Shown in pieces: positions 8,239 through 15,953 of a stretch of DNA of 18,606 nt. The DNA comes from Thiohalocapsa sp. (GTDB lineage: Bacteria; Pseudomonadota; Gammaproteobacteria; Chromatiales; Chromatiaceae). Made by a program: the position numbers and the translations under genes. The notes beneath the pieces were generated by a model. The model ran no database searches. It was not told the origin of the DNA and saw only the letters and a list, made by a program, of their open reading frames with translations. The stretch lies in NCBI RefSeq assembly GCF_019695415.1, contig NZ_JAIFKJ010000589.1, positions 1 through 18,606 of the forward strand. Direction: 5' to 3'. Within the stretch, counting starts at the first letter, position 1. Every line of letters starts with the position of its first letter.

Positions 8239-9255
8239 ATGCAACTCGGCATGATCGGCCTCGGGCGCATGGGCGCCAACATGGTCCAGCGGCTGATGGC
8301 CGCCGGGCACGACTGCGTTGTCTTCGACACGGACCCGGCCGCCGTCGAGGCGCTGGCGAAGGACGGCGCGACCGGTGCGGACAGCATCCAGGATCTCTGC
8401 GCCAAGCTGGAGCCGCCGAGGGCTGTGTGGATCATGGTGCCGGCAGCCGTGGTGGATAAGGTCGTCGACGACCTGCGCCCCCACCTGCAAGCGGACGACA
8501 CCATCATCGACGGCGGCAACTCCAACTACCAGGAAGACATCCGCCACCAGCAATCCCTGCGTGACCTCGGGGTCCACTTCCTGGACTGCGGCACCTCCGG
8601 CGGCGTCTGGGGCCGGGAGCGCGGCTACTGCCTGATGATCGGCGGCGACACGGACGCCGTGCAGCGCCTCGACCCGATATTCAAGGATCTGGCCCCTGGC
8701 ATGGGCGACATCGAGCGTACCCGCGGGCGCGGCGGAGAGCCGAGCCCCGCCGAGCAGGGCTACCTGCATTGCGGGCCGAGCGGGGCCGGACACTTCGTCA
8801 AGATGGTGCACAACGGTATCGAATACGCGCTGATGGCCTCCTATGCCGAGGGTCTGAACATTCTCAAGCACGCCGGCATCGGCCGAGAGGACCAGGCCAT
8901 CGATGCCGAAACGGCGCCGCTCGCCAACCCCGAGCACTATCAGTACGACTTCAACCTGGCCGATGTGGCCGAGGTCTGGCGCCGCGGCAGCGTGGTGGCC
9001 TCCTGGCTGCTCGACCTGACGGCCATTGCGCTGCAGGAAGACAACGAGCTCGGCGGCTTCGGTGGACGCGTGTCGGACTCCGGCGAGGGCCGCTGGACCT
9101 GCCAGGCCGCCATCGAGACCGGCACCCCTGCACCGCTCCTCACCACCGCTTTGTACGAGCGCTTCAGCTCCCGAGGCGAGGCGGACTTCGCCAACAAGAT
9201 CCTGTCAGCCATGCGCTATCAGTTCGGCGGGCATCATGAGAAGGCGGAGCCGTAG
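8239..9255 (+). CDS. gnd: 6-phosphogluconate dehydrogenase (decarboxylating), short type
   Basis: The product has 338 residues and oxidatively decarboxylates 6-phosphogluconate to ribulose 5-phosphate. The N-terminal Rossmann fold starts with MIGLGRMGANM (GxGxxG at 7-12). The substrate region has DGGNSNYQED (from D91), CGTSGGVWG (117-125) and GPSGAGHFVKMVHNGIEY with catalytic K188 and E195 and substrate-binding N192. It is about 130 residues shorter than the classical 470-residue Gnd of E. coli, which places it in the short, YqeC/GntZ-related subfamily; members of that type are often NAD-preferring, but coenzyme use here is not proven. A clear AGGAG at 8226-8230, eight bases before the ATG, fixes the start. 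zwf follows after a 207-base spacer filled with repeats. Confidence 0.95.
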   Translation: MQLGMIGLGRMGANMVQRLMAAGHDCVVFDTDPAAVEALAKDGATGADSIQDLCAKLEPPRAVWIMVPAAVVDKVVDDLRPHLQADDTIIDGGNSNYQEDIRHQQSLRDLGVHFLDCGTSGGVWGRERGYCLMIGGDTDAVQRLDPIFKDLAPGMGDIERTRGRGGEPSPAEQGYLHCGPSGAGHFVKMVHNGIEYALMASYAEGLNILKHAGIGREDQAIDAETAPLANPEHYQYDFNLADVAEVWRRGSVVASWLLDLTAIALQEDNELGGFGGRVSDSGEGRWTCQAAIETGTPAPLLTTALYERFSSRGEADFANKILSAMRYQFGGHHEKAEP

Positions 9256-9256
9256 A

Positions 9257-9394
9257 GAGTACGGAGTACGAAGAGTACGGAGTACGGGGGCCATGCACTG
9301 CTGCGCTGCGCACTGTTTTAAACCTCGCCGTGTACCGTGGACGCAGGGCGGCTTGCATGCCCTTCCGAGCATCCCGTACTGCGTACTCCGTGCT
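9257..9394. repeat. Heptamer-period repeat with inverted ends in the gnd-zwf spacer
   Basis: Four copies of GAGTACG occur at 9257-9263, 9264-9270, 9273-9279 and 9280-9286, with AA between the two pairs. At 9374-9394 the inverted unit returns as CGTACT/CGTACTC in a seven-base period (CCGTACT, GCGTACT, CCGTGCT). The ends therefore form an imperfect inverted repeat about 88 bases apart. Between them, 9294-9315 is rich in GCACTGC/TGCGC units. The rest of the 9256-9462 spacer holds no gene I can support; AGGAG at 9451-9455 is the zwf ribosome binding site. Confidence 0.8.
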
Positions 9395-9462
9395 TCTTGC
9401 CCTTACCAAACGAGCACCGAACGCTTCCCATTGCGCACTAGGACGCAGCCAGGAGACTAAGC

Positions 9463-11010
9463 ATGTCGCTCATGCAAACCGACTACACCGAGGCCCCGCC
9501 GGCGCCGCCGAACGTGATGATCATCTTCGGTGCCGGCGGCGACCTCACTAAGCGGAAGCTGGTGCCGGCGCTCTACCACCTGTGCAATGCCAAGCTGCTG
9601 CCCGACAGTTTTGTGATGCTCGGGCTGGACCGGCTGGACATGGATGACGACGCCTTCCGGGCGCTGATGGCGGAGCACATCCGGGACCACGTCGGCGAGC
9701 GCTTCGACGATGGCGTCTGGGGCCGACTCTGCGAGCGGCTGCAGTACATGAAAATCGACATGCTGAACGGCCATGACTACGAGCTGCTCTGCGAGCGTCT
9801 GAGCCGCATCGACGCCGAGCGCGCCACCGACGGCAACTACCTCTTTTACATGGCCATCCCGCCGAGCCTCTTTTCCAAAGTAGCGGACCATCTGGGCGAC
9901 GCGGGCCTGCTGCACGAGACCGACGAGGACTGGCGGCGGGTCATTATCGAAAAGCCCTTCGGCCAAGATCTCGATTCGGCCATTGCACTCAACAACCATC
10001 TGCACAAGAACCTGGACGAGGATCAGATTTACCGGATCGATCATTACTTGGGCAAAGAAACCGTCCAGAACATTATGGTGTTTCGGTTCGCCAACGGGTT
10101 TATCGAGCCGCTGTGGAACCGCAACTACATCGACCACGTGCAGATCACGGTCGCCGAGTCCGTGGGCGTCGAGCACCGCGGCGCCTACTACGAAGAAGCG
10201 GGCGCCATGCGGGACATGATCCCGAATCACCTGCTGGTGCTGCTCGGCTTTCTGGCCATGGAGCCGCCCAACTCCTTCGAGGCCACGGCGCTCCGCGACG
10301 AAGTCAACAAAGTGCTGGATGCCATCACGCCGTTGACGCCGGAGCAGGTGCTGACCCACGCCGTCCGCGGCCAATACGGCGCTGGCACCATGCCCAATGG
10401 AGAGCAGGTGGCAGCGTATCGAGCCTCCCCGGGTGTCGATCCAAACAGCCACACAGAGACCTTCGCCGCGCTCAAGCTCGGCATGGACAACTGGCGCTGG
10501 GCCGGCGTGCCCTTTTACCTGCGCACCGGCAAGCGCCTTACAGCGCAATACACCGAGATCGCAATACAGTTCAAGAAGGCGCCCACCATCATGTTCCAGG
10601 ACACCGAGGTGGACGACTTGGAGCCGGACATGGTCGTGCTGCGCATCCAGCCCAACGAGGGTATCCAGATGAGCCTCGGCGCCAAGATCCCTGGGCCTAC
10701 CATGCGCATCGGTGCGGTGAACATGGATTTTTGCTACGAGGACTATTTCGGCAACAAGCCCGCCACCGGCTACGAGACCCTGATCTACGACTGCATGAAG
10801 GGCGACGCCACCCTCTACAAGCACGCCGACACCGTGGAGAAGGGCTGGGAGATCGTGCAATCCGTGCTGGACGTCTGGTCGGCGCTACCCCCCCGGGACT
10901 TCCCCAACTACGCCGCCGGCACCTGGGGACCGGCCGCCGCCGGAGATCTACTCAAGCGCGACGGGCGCCTGTGGCGGCGTATTCAGGTGCCGAAGGCGCA
11001 TGGGAGATAG
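9463..11010 (+). CDS. zwf: Glucose-6-phosphate 1-dehydrogenase
   Basis: The product has 515 residues, slightly longer than the 490-residue norm because of a short N-terminal tail. It oxidises glucose 6-phosphate to 6-phosphogluconolactone, the entry step of the oxidative pentose phosphate pathway. The coenzyme loop is GAGGDLTKRK (23-32), with Gly in place of the usual Ser of GASGDL. The active-site signature RIDHYLGKE runs over 191-199 (D193, H194, K198). The catalytic base is H256 in MIPNHLL; the 62-residue spacing from H194 equals that of H178-H240 in the Leuconostoc enzyme. A strong AGGAG at 9451-9455 sits seven bases before the ATG. The usual partner pgl (lactonase) is absent next to it. 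gnd lies upstream on the same strand. Confidence 0.97.
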   Translation: MSLMQTDYTEAPPAPPNVMIIFGAGGDLTKRKLVPALYHLCNAKLLPDSFVMLGLDRLDMDDDAFRALMAEHIRDHVGERFDDGVWGRLCERLQYMKIDMLNGHDYELLCERLSRIDAERATDGNYLFYMAIPPSLFSKVADHLGDAGLLHETDEDWRRVIIEKPFGQDLDSAIALNNHLHKNLDEDQIYRIDHYLGKETVQNIMVFRFANGFIEPLWNRNYIDHVQITVAESVGVEHRGAYYEEAGAMRDMIPNHLLVLLGFLAMEPPNSFEATALRDEVNKVLDAITPLTPEQVLTHAVRGQYGAGTMPNGEQVAAYRASPGVDPNSHTETFAALKLGMDNWRWAGVPFYLRTGKRLTAQYTEIAIQFKKAPTIMFQDTEVDDLEPDMVVLRIQPNEGIQMSLGAKIPGPTMRIGAVNMDFCYEDYFGNKPATGYETLIYDCMKGDATLYKHADTVEKGWEIVQSVLDVWSALPPRDFPNYAAGTWGPAAAGDLLKRDGRLWRRIQVPKAHGR

Positions 11011-11013
11011 GAA

Positions 11014-11046
11014 GGGGCGAGGACCGAGGACCGAGGGGGGGGGGGG
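11014..11046. repeat. Heptamer repeats ending in a run of 12 G
   Basis: Three bases after the zwf stop codon the spacer reads in seven-base units: GGGGCGA (11014-11020), GGACCGA (11021-11027), GGACCGA (11028-11034), then an uninterrupted run of 12 G at 11035-11046. The rest of the spacer to 11229 shows no gene; a TACACT at 11175-11180 could be a -10 element for the next gene but has no good -35 partner. Confidence 0.8.
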
Positions 11047-11229
11047 TTAGAGCAGGGGCTTGAAAGCCGGCGTGCCTGCGCCGCCCCTCGGGTGCCTACC
11101 CCAGCCCCCGCAAGGCCCCCGAGAGATGGGCGCAGTGTCTGCCCCCGTTCCGGGCCGCCTGCCGCCGCAGGGACTACACTCCGCAGGGTGCGCTGACCGC
11201 GCATTCAACAAAACCATCCGGAGGTCCCG

Positions 11230-11655
11230 ATGAACTGGAGAGAGCAACTGGATAAGGCCATCGCTTCCATTAAGGACGCGGCGGACAGTGAGCAGGCGCG
11301 GGAGATTGCCAACAAGGCCAAGACCACGGCTTCGAACCTTGTAGAAAAAGTCCGTACCGGCGCCGTAGGTGCGGCGTCCTCCTTCGTCGAGGCCAACCGG
11401 GATCCGTCCTCGCTGCAGGTGAGCTTCCTGAACGCGAATCTGACCATCCTGTCACCCTCGGAGGGCATCTCGGTGACACGTCCCGATGCGGCCACTCTGG
11501 TGATTGCCGACGGCGCCGAGAACGGGCTGGTGATCAACGCCGCCGCAGACCCAGCCTTCGTCGTGGAGCAGATCGGCACTGTTGCCCAGGTGTCCGGCAA
11601 CACCTTCGACCTCGGCACCGAGGACGGGGTGAACGTGGTGGTGACGAGATTCTGA
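11230..11655 (+). CDS. Hypothetical protein, helical N-terminus and beta-rich C-terminus
   Basis: The product has 141 residues and I do not recognise a family. A GGAGG at 11219-11223 lies six bases before the ATG, which supports a real gene. Residues 1-60 are charged, alanine-rich and probably helical (EQLDKAIASIKDAADSEQAR, then IANKAKTTASNLVEKV), resembling an amphipathic or coiled-coil segment. Residues about 62-141 look like a small beta domain with short hydrophobic strands (LQVSFLNANLTIL, GISVTRPDAATLVIAD, NGLVINA, GVNVVVTRF). There is no signal peptide, no transmembrane helix and no cysteine, so a soluble cytoplasmic protein is likely. It stands alone between zwf and the SulP gene, with more than 200 bases on each side if the later SulP start is used. 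Confidence 0.75.
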   Translation: MNWREQLDKAIASIKDAADSEQAREIANKAKTTASNLVEKVRTGAVGAASSFVEANRDPSSLQVSFLNANLTILSPSEGISVTRPDAATLVIADGAENGLVINAAADPAFVVEQIGTVAQVSGNTFDLGTEDGVNVVVTRF

Positions 11656-11764
11656 TCCAGACAGCGGCGTCGGGCATCCCACCCCGTTCGCACCCCGCGC
11701 GCCGACAAGCCAACGCCCGCCGCAACGGAGCCGTAAGCGGGTGTGGGGAAGGCAATTCATAGAT

Positions 11765-11796
11765 GATCATCGATCTATCGAAGCGGGATCATCGAT
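11765..11796. promoter_or_regulatory. Direct repeat of GATCATCGAT upstream of the SulP gene, candidate operator
   Basis: GATCATCGAT occurs exactly at 11765-11774 and again at 11787-11796. The 22-base offset is two helical turns, so both copies face the same side of the DNA. The first copy also contains an ATGATCAT palindrome at 11763-11770. The region is AT-richer than its surroundings. A TAAGAT at 11819-11824 could be a -10 element about 40 bases before the ATG at 11863; no good -35 hexamer is present, which would suit activator-dependent transcription. This is inference from position and symmetry only. Confidence 0.4.
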
Positions 11797-11862
11797 GCAG
11801 TATCAGATTTTCGTCGGCTAAGATTCGGGTTTTTGTTCACGGACCGCGCCGCGAGAGCCGCC

Positions 11863-14004
11863 ATGCCTGCGAATCTGCTGACGACCCTGTTTCCGTTCTT
11901 GCGCTGGTTCCCGATGTCCGGGGACACGCTGCGCAGCGATCTGATTGCCGGCATTACGGTGGCGCTGGTGCTGGTGCCGCAAAGCATGGCCTATGCGCAG
12001 CTGGCGGGCCTGCCCGTGGTCTATGGGCTGTATGCGTCCTTCATGCCGGTGATTGTGGCATCGCTGTGGGGCTCGCTGCCGCAGCTGCACACGGGGCCGG
12101 TAGCCATGCTGTCACTGATGTCGGCGGCGGCGGTACTGCCGCTGGCCGCGCTGGGCAGCGAAGACTTCATCGTGCTGTCGGTGATGCTGGCGCTGATGGT
12201 GGGCGTACTGCGGCTGCTGCTTGGCCTGCTGCGCATGGGCATCCTGGTGAACTTCCTCTCCAGCCCCGTCATCGTCGGCTTCACCAACGCCGCGGCGCTC
12301 ATCATCGGCCTGTCGCAGCTCAGCAAGCTGCTGAACGTGCCCTTTCCACGCACGGACAATTTCGTGCTGGACCTCTGGAACGTGATCGCGCAGCTGCCGG
12401 AGACACACATTCCCACGCTGCTCTTTGCCATCGCCACCTTCGGCATCATCATCGGCGCCCGCCGCTTCATCCCCAAGGTGCCGGGCGTGCTGCTGGCGGT
12501 GGTGCTGACAACAGTGGTGAGCTGGGCCATCGGCTTCGAGCGCAACGCCATGGTGCCCGTGGACGCCATCCAGGACCAAGAGGCCCGGGAGCTGGCGCAG
12601 GACTATGCCTCCACTGTCCGCGCCATCGACTCACTCGGCAACACCACGTCCCGCCTGAATCAGGAAATCCGTACCCTCAAGGCCGAAGGTGACCCCGAGC
12701 GCTTCGCCGAGCTCGCGCTGCTGGAAGCGGACCTGCGAGTGCTGAGCCGAGAGCTGGACCAGCGCAAGCGCGCCAACAACGAGCGACAGGTGGCGCTGCA
12801 CAATTTGCAATTCGAGCATGCGATCACCGCCGACGGAAAGGACATCTTCTACCGCCGCGGCGACGTGCCGGCCAATGTCGACGCGGACGGGCGCACCTGG
12901 CGCCTCAGCCAGGTGGCCGGCGAAGAGGTCAAGATGATGGGCGGCGGTGCCGTGGTCGGCGCCATTCCGGCTGGCCTGCCGAGCTTCCAGCTGCCGGAGC
13001 TGCGGATGGACTTTTTCTGGACCCTGCTCCCATCCGCACTGGTAATGGCGCTCATCGGCTTCATGGAGGCCACATCCATCTCCAAGGCCATCGCAGCACA
13101 AACCAAAGAGCGGGTGGACACCAGTAAGGAGCTCGTCGGTCAGGGTCTCGCCAACATCGTCGGCAGTTTCTTCAGCAGCTACACCGTAAGCGGCTCCTTC
13201 TCGCGCTCGGCGGTAGCCGCCAAGAACGGCGCCAAGACCGGCCTGTTCGCCATCTTCAGTGCCGCGGGAGTGATGCTGGTGCTGCTCTTTCTGACGCCGC
13301 TCCTGTACCATCTGCCCCAGGCGGTGCTCGCGGTAATCGTGATGATGGCCGTGTTCGGACTCATCAATGTGCGGGCGCTGATGCGTGCCTGGCAGATCGA
13401 GCGCCAAGAGGCAGTGGTGGGCGTGCTCACCTTCGTCGCGACCCTGGCCATGGCGCCGCAGCTCGCCAACGGCATCCTGTTGGGTGCCGGACTCGCCATC
13501 GTGCTCTTCCTGGTGCGCACCATGAAGCCGCGCACGGACATTTTGGGCCTGGACCCCGACGGTCGCCTCGCCGGCGTCAGCAGGAACGACATCGAGCCCA
13601 TTGGAAAGAACTACATCGTCGTGCGCTTCGATGGCTCGCTCAACTTCGTCAACGCCTCACGGTTTGAGGACGTGCTGCTGGAGGCCCGCGCCAAGAACCC
13701 GCAGGCTCGCGCCGTACTAGTGGACGGCAGCAGCATCAACGACGTAGATGTCACCGGCGAGGAGCGTTTGCGCGACGTCATCGAGACCTTCCGCGACAAC
13801 AGCGTCGAGATCTACTTCTCGAGCCTCAAGGCACAGGTCTACGACACCCTGCGCCGCGGCCGCATGTTCCACCTGCTTGATGAGACCCACTTCATCCGCA
13901 CCAAGGACCGGGCGCTCAAGTTCATGGAAGAGACCTTCGACAGCGGTAAGCCCTTGGAGCCCGCACGCGCTGCGGTGGGTCCGCGCACGCCCGTGCTGGG
14001 CTGA
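11863..14004 (+). CDS. SulP family anion transporter with STAS domain and coiled-coil insert
   Basis: The product has 713 residues, longer than typical SulP proteins (about 550-600). Residues about 20-226 show several membrane helices with SulP signatures (DLIAGITVALVLVPQSMAYAQLAG; VYGLYASFMPVI; TGPVAMLSLMSAA; FLSSPVIVGFTNAAALII). The membrane domain resumes at about 363 (AVVGAIPAGLPSF; MALIGFMEATSISKAIA; GSFFSSYTVSGSFSRSAV). Residues about 575-685 form a STAS domain (YIVVRFDGSLNFVNASRFED; VLVDGSSINDVDVTG). Between them, about 230-362, is a hydrophilic insert whose first half (LNQEIRTLKAEGDPERF; LLEADLRVLSRELDQRKRA) looks like a coiled-coil hairpin. SulP proteins carry sulfate, bicarbonate or dicarboxylates; the substrate cannot be assigned here. 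ATG 11863 with GAGAG at 11853-11857 is preferred; a TTG at 11833 is possible and would add ten residues. Neighbours give no substrate clue. Confidence 0.93.
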   Translation: MPANLLTTLFPFLRWFPMSGDTLRSDLIAGITVALVLVPQSMAYAQLAGLPVVYGLYASFMPVIVASLWGSLPQLHTGPVAMLSLMSAAAVLPLAALGSEDFIVLSVMLALMVGVLRLLLGLLRMGILVNFLSSPVIVGFTNAAALIIGLSQLSKLLNVPFPRTDNFVLDLWNVIAQLPETHIPTLLFAIATFGIIIGARRFIPKVPGVLLAVVLTTVVSWAIGFERNAMVPVDAIQDQEARELAQDYASTVRAIDSLGNTTSRLNQEIRTLKAEGDPERFAELALLEADLRVLSRELDQRKRANNERQVALHNLQFEHAITADGKDIFYRRGDVPANVDADGRTWRLSQVAGEEVKMMGGGAVVGAIPAGLPSFQLPELRMDFFWTLLPSALVMALIGFMEATSISKAIAAQTKERVDTSKELVGQGLANIVGSFFSSYTVSGSFSRSAVAAKNGAKTGLFAIFSAAGVMLVLLFLTPLLYHLPQAVLAVIVMMAVFGLINVRALMRAWQIERQEAVVGVLTFVATLAMAPQLANGILLGAGLAIVLFLVRTMKPRTDILGLDPDGRLAGVSRNDIEPIGKNYIVVRFDGSLNFVNASRFEDVLLEARAKNPQARAVLVDGSSINDVDVTGEERLRDVIETFRDNSVEIYFSSLKAQVYDTLRRGRMFHLLDETHFIRTKDRALKFMEETFDSGKPLEPARAAVGPRTPVLG

Positions 14005-14039
14005 CCACGTCCTCAGTGGTGAAGTCCTCTTGCGAGGAC
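14004..14039 (+). terminator. Two consecutive hairpins after the SulP stop codon, possible terminator
   Basis: ACCAC (14005-14009 area) pairs with GTGGT ending at 14020, and GTCCTC-TTGC-GAGGAC at 14024-14039 forms a perfect six-pair stem with a four-base loop, extendable by outer GAAG/CTTC bases. No T-run follows, so a classical intrinsic terminator is not proven. It sits between convergent genes, where a terminator is expected. Confidence 0.35.
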
Positions 14040-14111
14040 GGATCTTCCAGCCGGTAGCGGGCGGAGTGTGCTTCGCCTGGCCAACCGCCCCAGGTCCCGC
14101 GTCGCACCCGC

Positions 14112-14123
14112 GGCATCGATGCC
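14112..14123. other. 12-bp perfect palindrome between convergent genes
   Basis: GGCATCGATGCC is a perfect palindrome in the 161-base spacer between the SulP stop and the stop of the EEP gene. Nothing else in the spacer reads as a gene. Function unknown; it could be chance in a GC-rich spacer. Confidence 0.4.
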
Positions 14124-14165
14124 GACCCCAGAGGGCCGGCGACCTAGCTCGGCATACCGCCCCCG

Positions 14166-15179
14166 TTATTTGGGAGGGAGGCGGAGGGTGACAGCGATGG
14201 GATGGTGGTCCGAGGGCTTGGGGCCCGCGCCGTAGTCGAGCACCCGCCAGCTGCCGCGGACCAGCCAGTCGGCGGCGGGCCCGCCGAGGACGACGTGGTC
14301 GATGGCGTAGGGGTATTTCGGGTTGTGGGCATAAGGGAACGGGCGGCCTGCGCCCGCGAGCACCAAGTCGGCATCCGGGTCCGGTCGGGTGGTGTTGGCT
14401 TTACAGCGGCGACCGAGGTCCCGGTCGGGCCGCCAGGCGCAAACCTCGCCGTCGTCGATGGCGTTCCAGAAATGATCATTCCGCTGGTCGAGCTGGCGAT
14501 TGAAGTCGCCGAGCAGCACGAAAGGCCTATCCGCCTCGGCCCGGGCATCAATCCACTCCTCCAGGATGCCCCGTTGGCGAAGCAGAACCGCACATTGGTC
14601 GCGCCGGACACGTCCCTCCAGGCTGTTCCAGGCACAGCCGGACTTGAGGTGGAGGGACATGAGCTCCACCACCGGCCCGTCGTCACCTTCGATCCGGACG
14701 CGCGTTCCCCAGCGCCGCCCCTCTGTGCCGAGCTCGCGAAAGCCCTTCAGCACGCGGTAATCAAGCCCGGCGGCGCCGAGCCGCTCGCGGTTGATTGCGA
14801 AGCCCGTGCGCTGGGCGAGCCGGCGTTGGCTGTCCATGCCGCGGCAGAAATCGCGCCCGTCTTCGCGTCGCGCAGACACGACCAGACCGTAGATGTCCGG
14901 GTCGAATACCCGGGCCAGTGCGTCGGCATTTTGCACTTCCTGCACGGCGACGATGTCGGCATCCAGCCGGGCAGCCACATCGCGCAGGCGCTGGTAGTCG
15001 GCCTCGGTACGCGGCCGACAGCCGGCACCGTCTGCGGCGGCGAGGTGCTCGATGTTCCAGGTGGCGATGGTGAGCTCGACACCATCTGCGACGGCGGCTG
15101 TGGGCGGCGCGAGCAGTGCAGCCAGCACGGCGGCGGCACCGATGGCCCGCCGGGCGCCGAAGGCGGGAATGGAGATCAC
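14166..15179 (-). CDS. Secreted endonuclease/exonuclease/phosphatase (EEP) family protein
   Basis: The product has 337 residues from a GTG start that overlaps the upstream cytochrome b stop as GTGA. Starting there gives a clean signal peptide (RRAIGAAAVLAALLAPPTAAVADG), with cleavage likely near residue 31; the longer open frame upstream is only the shadow of the cytochrome b gene. The EEP (exonuclease III/DNase I-like) motifs are present: ATWNIEHL (N42), VAVQEVQ (E81), LLGDFNRQ (D225, N227), IDHVVLGG (D294, H295) and PSDHHPIAV (D324, H325). These bind Mg2+ and cut phosphodiester or phosphomonoester bonds; the substrate (DNA, RNA or a phospholipid head group) cannot be told. Six cysteines (54, 112, 182, 196, 247, 259) fit periplasmic disulfides. 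A periplasmic or extracellular location is inferred. Confidence 0.9.
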   Translation of the reverse strand: MISIPAFGARRAIGAAAVLAALLAPPTAAVADGVELTIATWNIEHLAAADGAGCRPRTEADYQRLRDVAARLDADIVAVQEVQNADALARVFDPDIYGLVVSARREDGRDFCRGMDSQRRLAQRTGFAINRERLGAAGLDYRVLKGFRELGTEGRRWGTRVRIEGDDGPVVELMSLHLKSGCAWNSLEGRVRRDQCAVLLRQRGILEEWIDARAEADRPFVLLGDFNRQLDQRNDHFWNAIDDGEVCAWRPDRDLGRRCKANTTRPDPDADLVLAGAGRPFPYAHNPKYPYAIDHVVLGGPAADWLVRGSWRVLDYGAGPKPSDHHPIAVTLRLPPK

Positions 15180-15727
15180 GGCAGGCTGATGCGGCGCATG
15201 ATGCCGTCCTTGAGCTTCCAATGCCTGATGCCCGCGCCGATGTGCAGCACCAGCAGCGCCGCCACTGCAAGGCCAGCATAGCCGTGGAACATGAACAGCT
15301 GTTCGCTCAGGGCTTCGTTTTTGCCGATGAAGCCCGGCAGGTTCCAATCGAAGAATTGCACCGGATAGCCGCCGGCCGCGGTGGCGAGCCATCCGCCGAT
15401 GGGCATACCGAGCAGCAGCACGTAGAGAAGCAGATGGGTACCACCGGCGATGACCTTCACCGGGCCCGACAGCGGCTTCTCGTAGGCCGGCGGCGGCGAC
15501 ATCCGCCGCAGTCCCACCCGAAGGACCATCAGAATCAGCAGCAGGATGCCGAAGGTCTTGTGATACTTGTACAAATCGTTGGTCGTCTGCTCGCCGAAGG
15601 TGTCGACGACGCCCTGGTAACCTAAGCCCCAGAAGGTGAAGCCCACGGCCAGCAGGCCGAAGACCAGAAGGGCAATGATCCAGTGCAGCAGGCGTTGTGT
15701 GAAGGTGTAGCGGTAAGGCGAAGCCAT
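15176..15727 (-). CDS. Cytochrome b561-type membrane protein (CybB-like)
   Basis: The product has 183 residues with four likely membrane helices (about 11-33, 56-74, 91-114, 145-166). Histidines in or near them suit bis-histidine binding of two b hemes: H15 (RLLHWII), H56 (YKYHKTFG), H98 (GTHLLLY), H148 (MFHGYAG) and H162 (VLHIGAG). The pattern and length match the bacterial cytochrome b561 family (CybB), which moves electrons between the quinone pool and periplasmic partners; E. coli CybB has been shown to act as a superoxide:quinone oxidoreductase, but the role here is not known. AGGAGG at 15733-15738 lies five bases before the ATG. Its stop overlaps the GTG start of the secreted EEP gene by four bases, so the two are co-translated. 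A YceI protein, a common companion, is absent. Confidence 0.93.
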   Translation of the reverse strand: MASPYRYTFTQRLLHWIIALLVFGLLAVGFTFWGLGYQGVVDTFGEQTTNDLYKYHKTFGILLLILMVLRVGLRRMSPPPAYEKPLSGPVKVIAGGTHLLLYVLLLGMPIGGWLATAAGGYPVQFFDWNLPGFIGKNEALSEQLFMFHGYAGLAVAALLVLHIGAGIRHWKLKDGIMRRISLP

Positions 15728-15826
15728 CGAAGCCTCCTAGCAGTCACGAAACGGTTTCACGGTGTTTGAAGGATCTGCGGATGGCACGGCGCGGACTGCA
15801 CCCCGCCGGCCCCGCAATGGGCTAGA

Positions 15827-15850
15827 TTGCGGCACGGCATTAATCCGCAA
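15827..15850. promoter_or_regulatory. Inverted repeat TTGCGG-N12-CCGCAA in divergent spacer
   Basis: Perfect six-base arms at 15827-15832 and 15845-15850 enclose a spacer holding CATTAAT. It lies in the 295-base divergent region between the cytochrome b561 gene and the methyltransferase gene, about 100 bases from the former start and 170 from the latter. It could be an operator; no known regulator consensus is recognised. Confidence 0.3.
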
Positions 15851-15953
15851 AACCCCCTAGCGCTGCAACCACAATCGGCATCTATTGGCCGGCGAGGACT
15901 CTCCAGGCGCCGGCCGGCGGACCGGGCTGCCACCTCGCGCCACGGTGTCTGCG

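Noticed and set aside
9257..9394. CRISPR array
   Set aside because: The units are seven bases long with no spacers of constant length and no cas genes; this is a short tandem repeat.
9457..10860. 467-codon open frame on the minus strand
   Set aside because: Antisense shadow of zwf; the plus-strand frame has a strong ribosome binding site and the full active site.
15180..15392. N-terminal extension of the EEP gene by 71 codons
   Set aside because: The extension lies wholly inside the cytochrome b561 gene in another frame and would place the signal peptide internally; the GTG at 15179 is the better start.
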